14,555 bases of DNA, taken from the NCBI GenBank assembly GCA_900550165.1, contig URQY01000037.1:1-14555 (forward strand), in the 5' to 3' direction. Every line of letters starts with the position of its first letter. Position 1 is the first letter of the stretch. Shown in pieces: positions 14,221 to 14,555 of this stretch. Under the pieces are notes generated by a model. It did not search any database, was not told the DNA's origin, and saw nothing but the letters and a program-made list of their open reading frames with translations. Made by a program: the position numbers and the translations under genes. The stretch comes from an uncultured Eubacteriales bacterium (GTDB taxonomy: Bacteria > Bacillota > Clostridia > Oscillospirales > Oscillospiraceae).

Positions 14221-14555
14221 TCAGCGAGCATCGCCCAAAAACGCGCGCAAGTTTAACGTTACATGGCAAAAAGCCTCGCAGAGTTTCGCGTCCGCAGGCG
14301 TGAAAGCGGTGTGATCCGTTTTCTGCCGCAACAGGCGCGCGGCAGAAAACACCCTGCGCGGAGCCTGTGTCTTGCTTGTCCGCTTCAGCAAACAACCGAG
14401 GCGCAAAGCGTCTTGAAAAAGCGGCTCTGCCACTTTTGATCGGTGTTCGCAAAACAGTATCGCCCAGTAACGGAAAGCCGGGAATGGGTGCGGCAGATGA
14501 ACGCTTGCAAGACACAAGCAGAAGCTATTGTGAAGCTTGAATGGATTTATGATGG
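14221..14555. other. Non-coding stretch with strong hairpin, possible dispersed repeat
   Basis: No convincing gene is seen up to the right edge. Frames stay open on the minus strand (14221-14517) but their translations are low in family resemblance and lack a good ribosome binding site. The region holds a perfect 12-base inverted repeat, GTTTTCTGCCGC (14317-14328) against GCGGCAGAAAAC (14338-14349), with a 9-base loop and no T-run. A 10-base inverted pair, TGTGTCTTGC (about 14366) and GCAAGACACA (about 14507), spans it. It looks like an intergenic repeat element, but only a genome comparison can show this. Confidence 0.4.

Noticed and set aside
14221..14517. 98-residue minus-strand open frame at the right edge
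   Set aside because: It has no good ribosome binding site, runs through a perfect hairpin, and another frame across the same bases is also open, which points to non-coding DNA.

Overview
The window looks like a chromosomal segment from a GC-rich gut Clostridia, most likely Oscillospiraceae/Ruminococcaceae. This is inferred from Gram-positive style AGGAGG ribosome binding sites, an FMN riboswitch in front of an ECF-type riboflavin transporter gene, a DivIVA-type protein, a NhaC antiporter next to an ornithine-racemase-like gene, and DUF2812-like and XRE/beta-helix proteins typical of that group. No phage, IS element, CRISPR array, rRNA or tRNA was seen.

Layout. (a) 1-590: a minus-strand pair, a GyrI-like protein (cut by the window edge) and a YpsA-like SLOG protein, with a good promoter. 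(b) 651-1602: promoter, FMN riboswitch and ribU on the plus strand, ending in a perfect hairpin terminator shared with the convergent operon. (c) 1601-5000: a minus-strand operon in the order nhaC, ornithine/alanine racemase, SAM methyltransferase. (d) 5164-5274: three stacked hairpins after the arginine operon. (e) 5290-9822: argC-argJ-argB-argD on the minus strand, the cyclic acetyl pathway from glutamate to ornithine (the argJ step releases ornithine). (f) 9823-10893: a divergent LysR-type regulator whose promoter overlaps the arg promoter back to back, with dyads placed as expected for LysR control. (g) 10894-12107: a possible 45-residue protein gene, then an XRE regulator carrying a 15-residue repeat domain with one cysteine per turn. 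(h) 12110-12907: a DivIVA-like coiled-coil protein. (i) 12906-14214: a DUF2812-like membrane protein on the minus strand. (j) 14221-14555: a non-coding stretch with a strong hairpin, possibly a dispersed repeat.

How the genes fit together. The centre of the window is about ornithine: argCJBD makes N-acetylornithine and then ornithine, and the next operon carries a racemase that would give D-ornithine (or act on a related amino acid), with a sodium/proton antiporter. The LysR protein is the obvious candidate to control the arg operon. The flanking genes (riboflavin uptake, DivIVA, XRE, DUF2812-like) look like unrelated housekeeping or membrane genes.

The most unusual item is the XRE/cysteine-ladder protein at 11261-12064. 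The best regulatory hypothesis is the LysR/arg intergenic region at 9867-9971. All functional calls come from reading motifs; no database search was possible.
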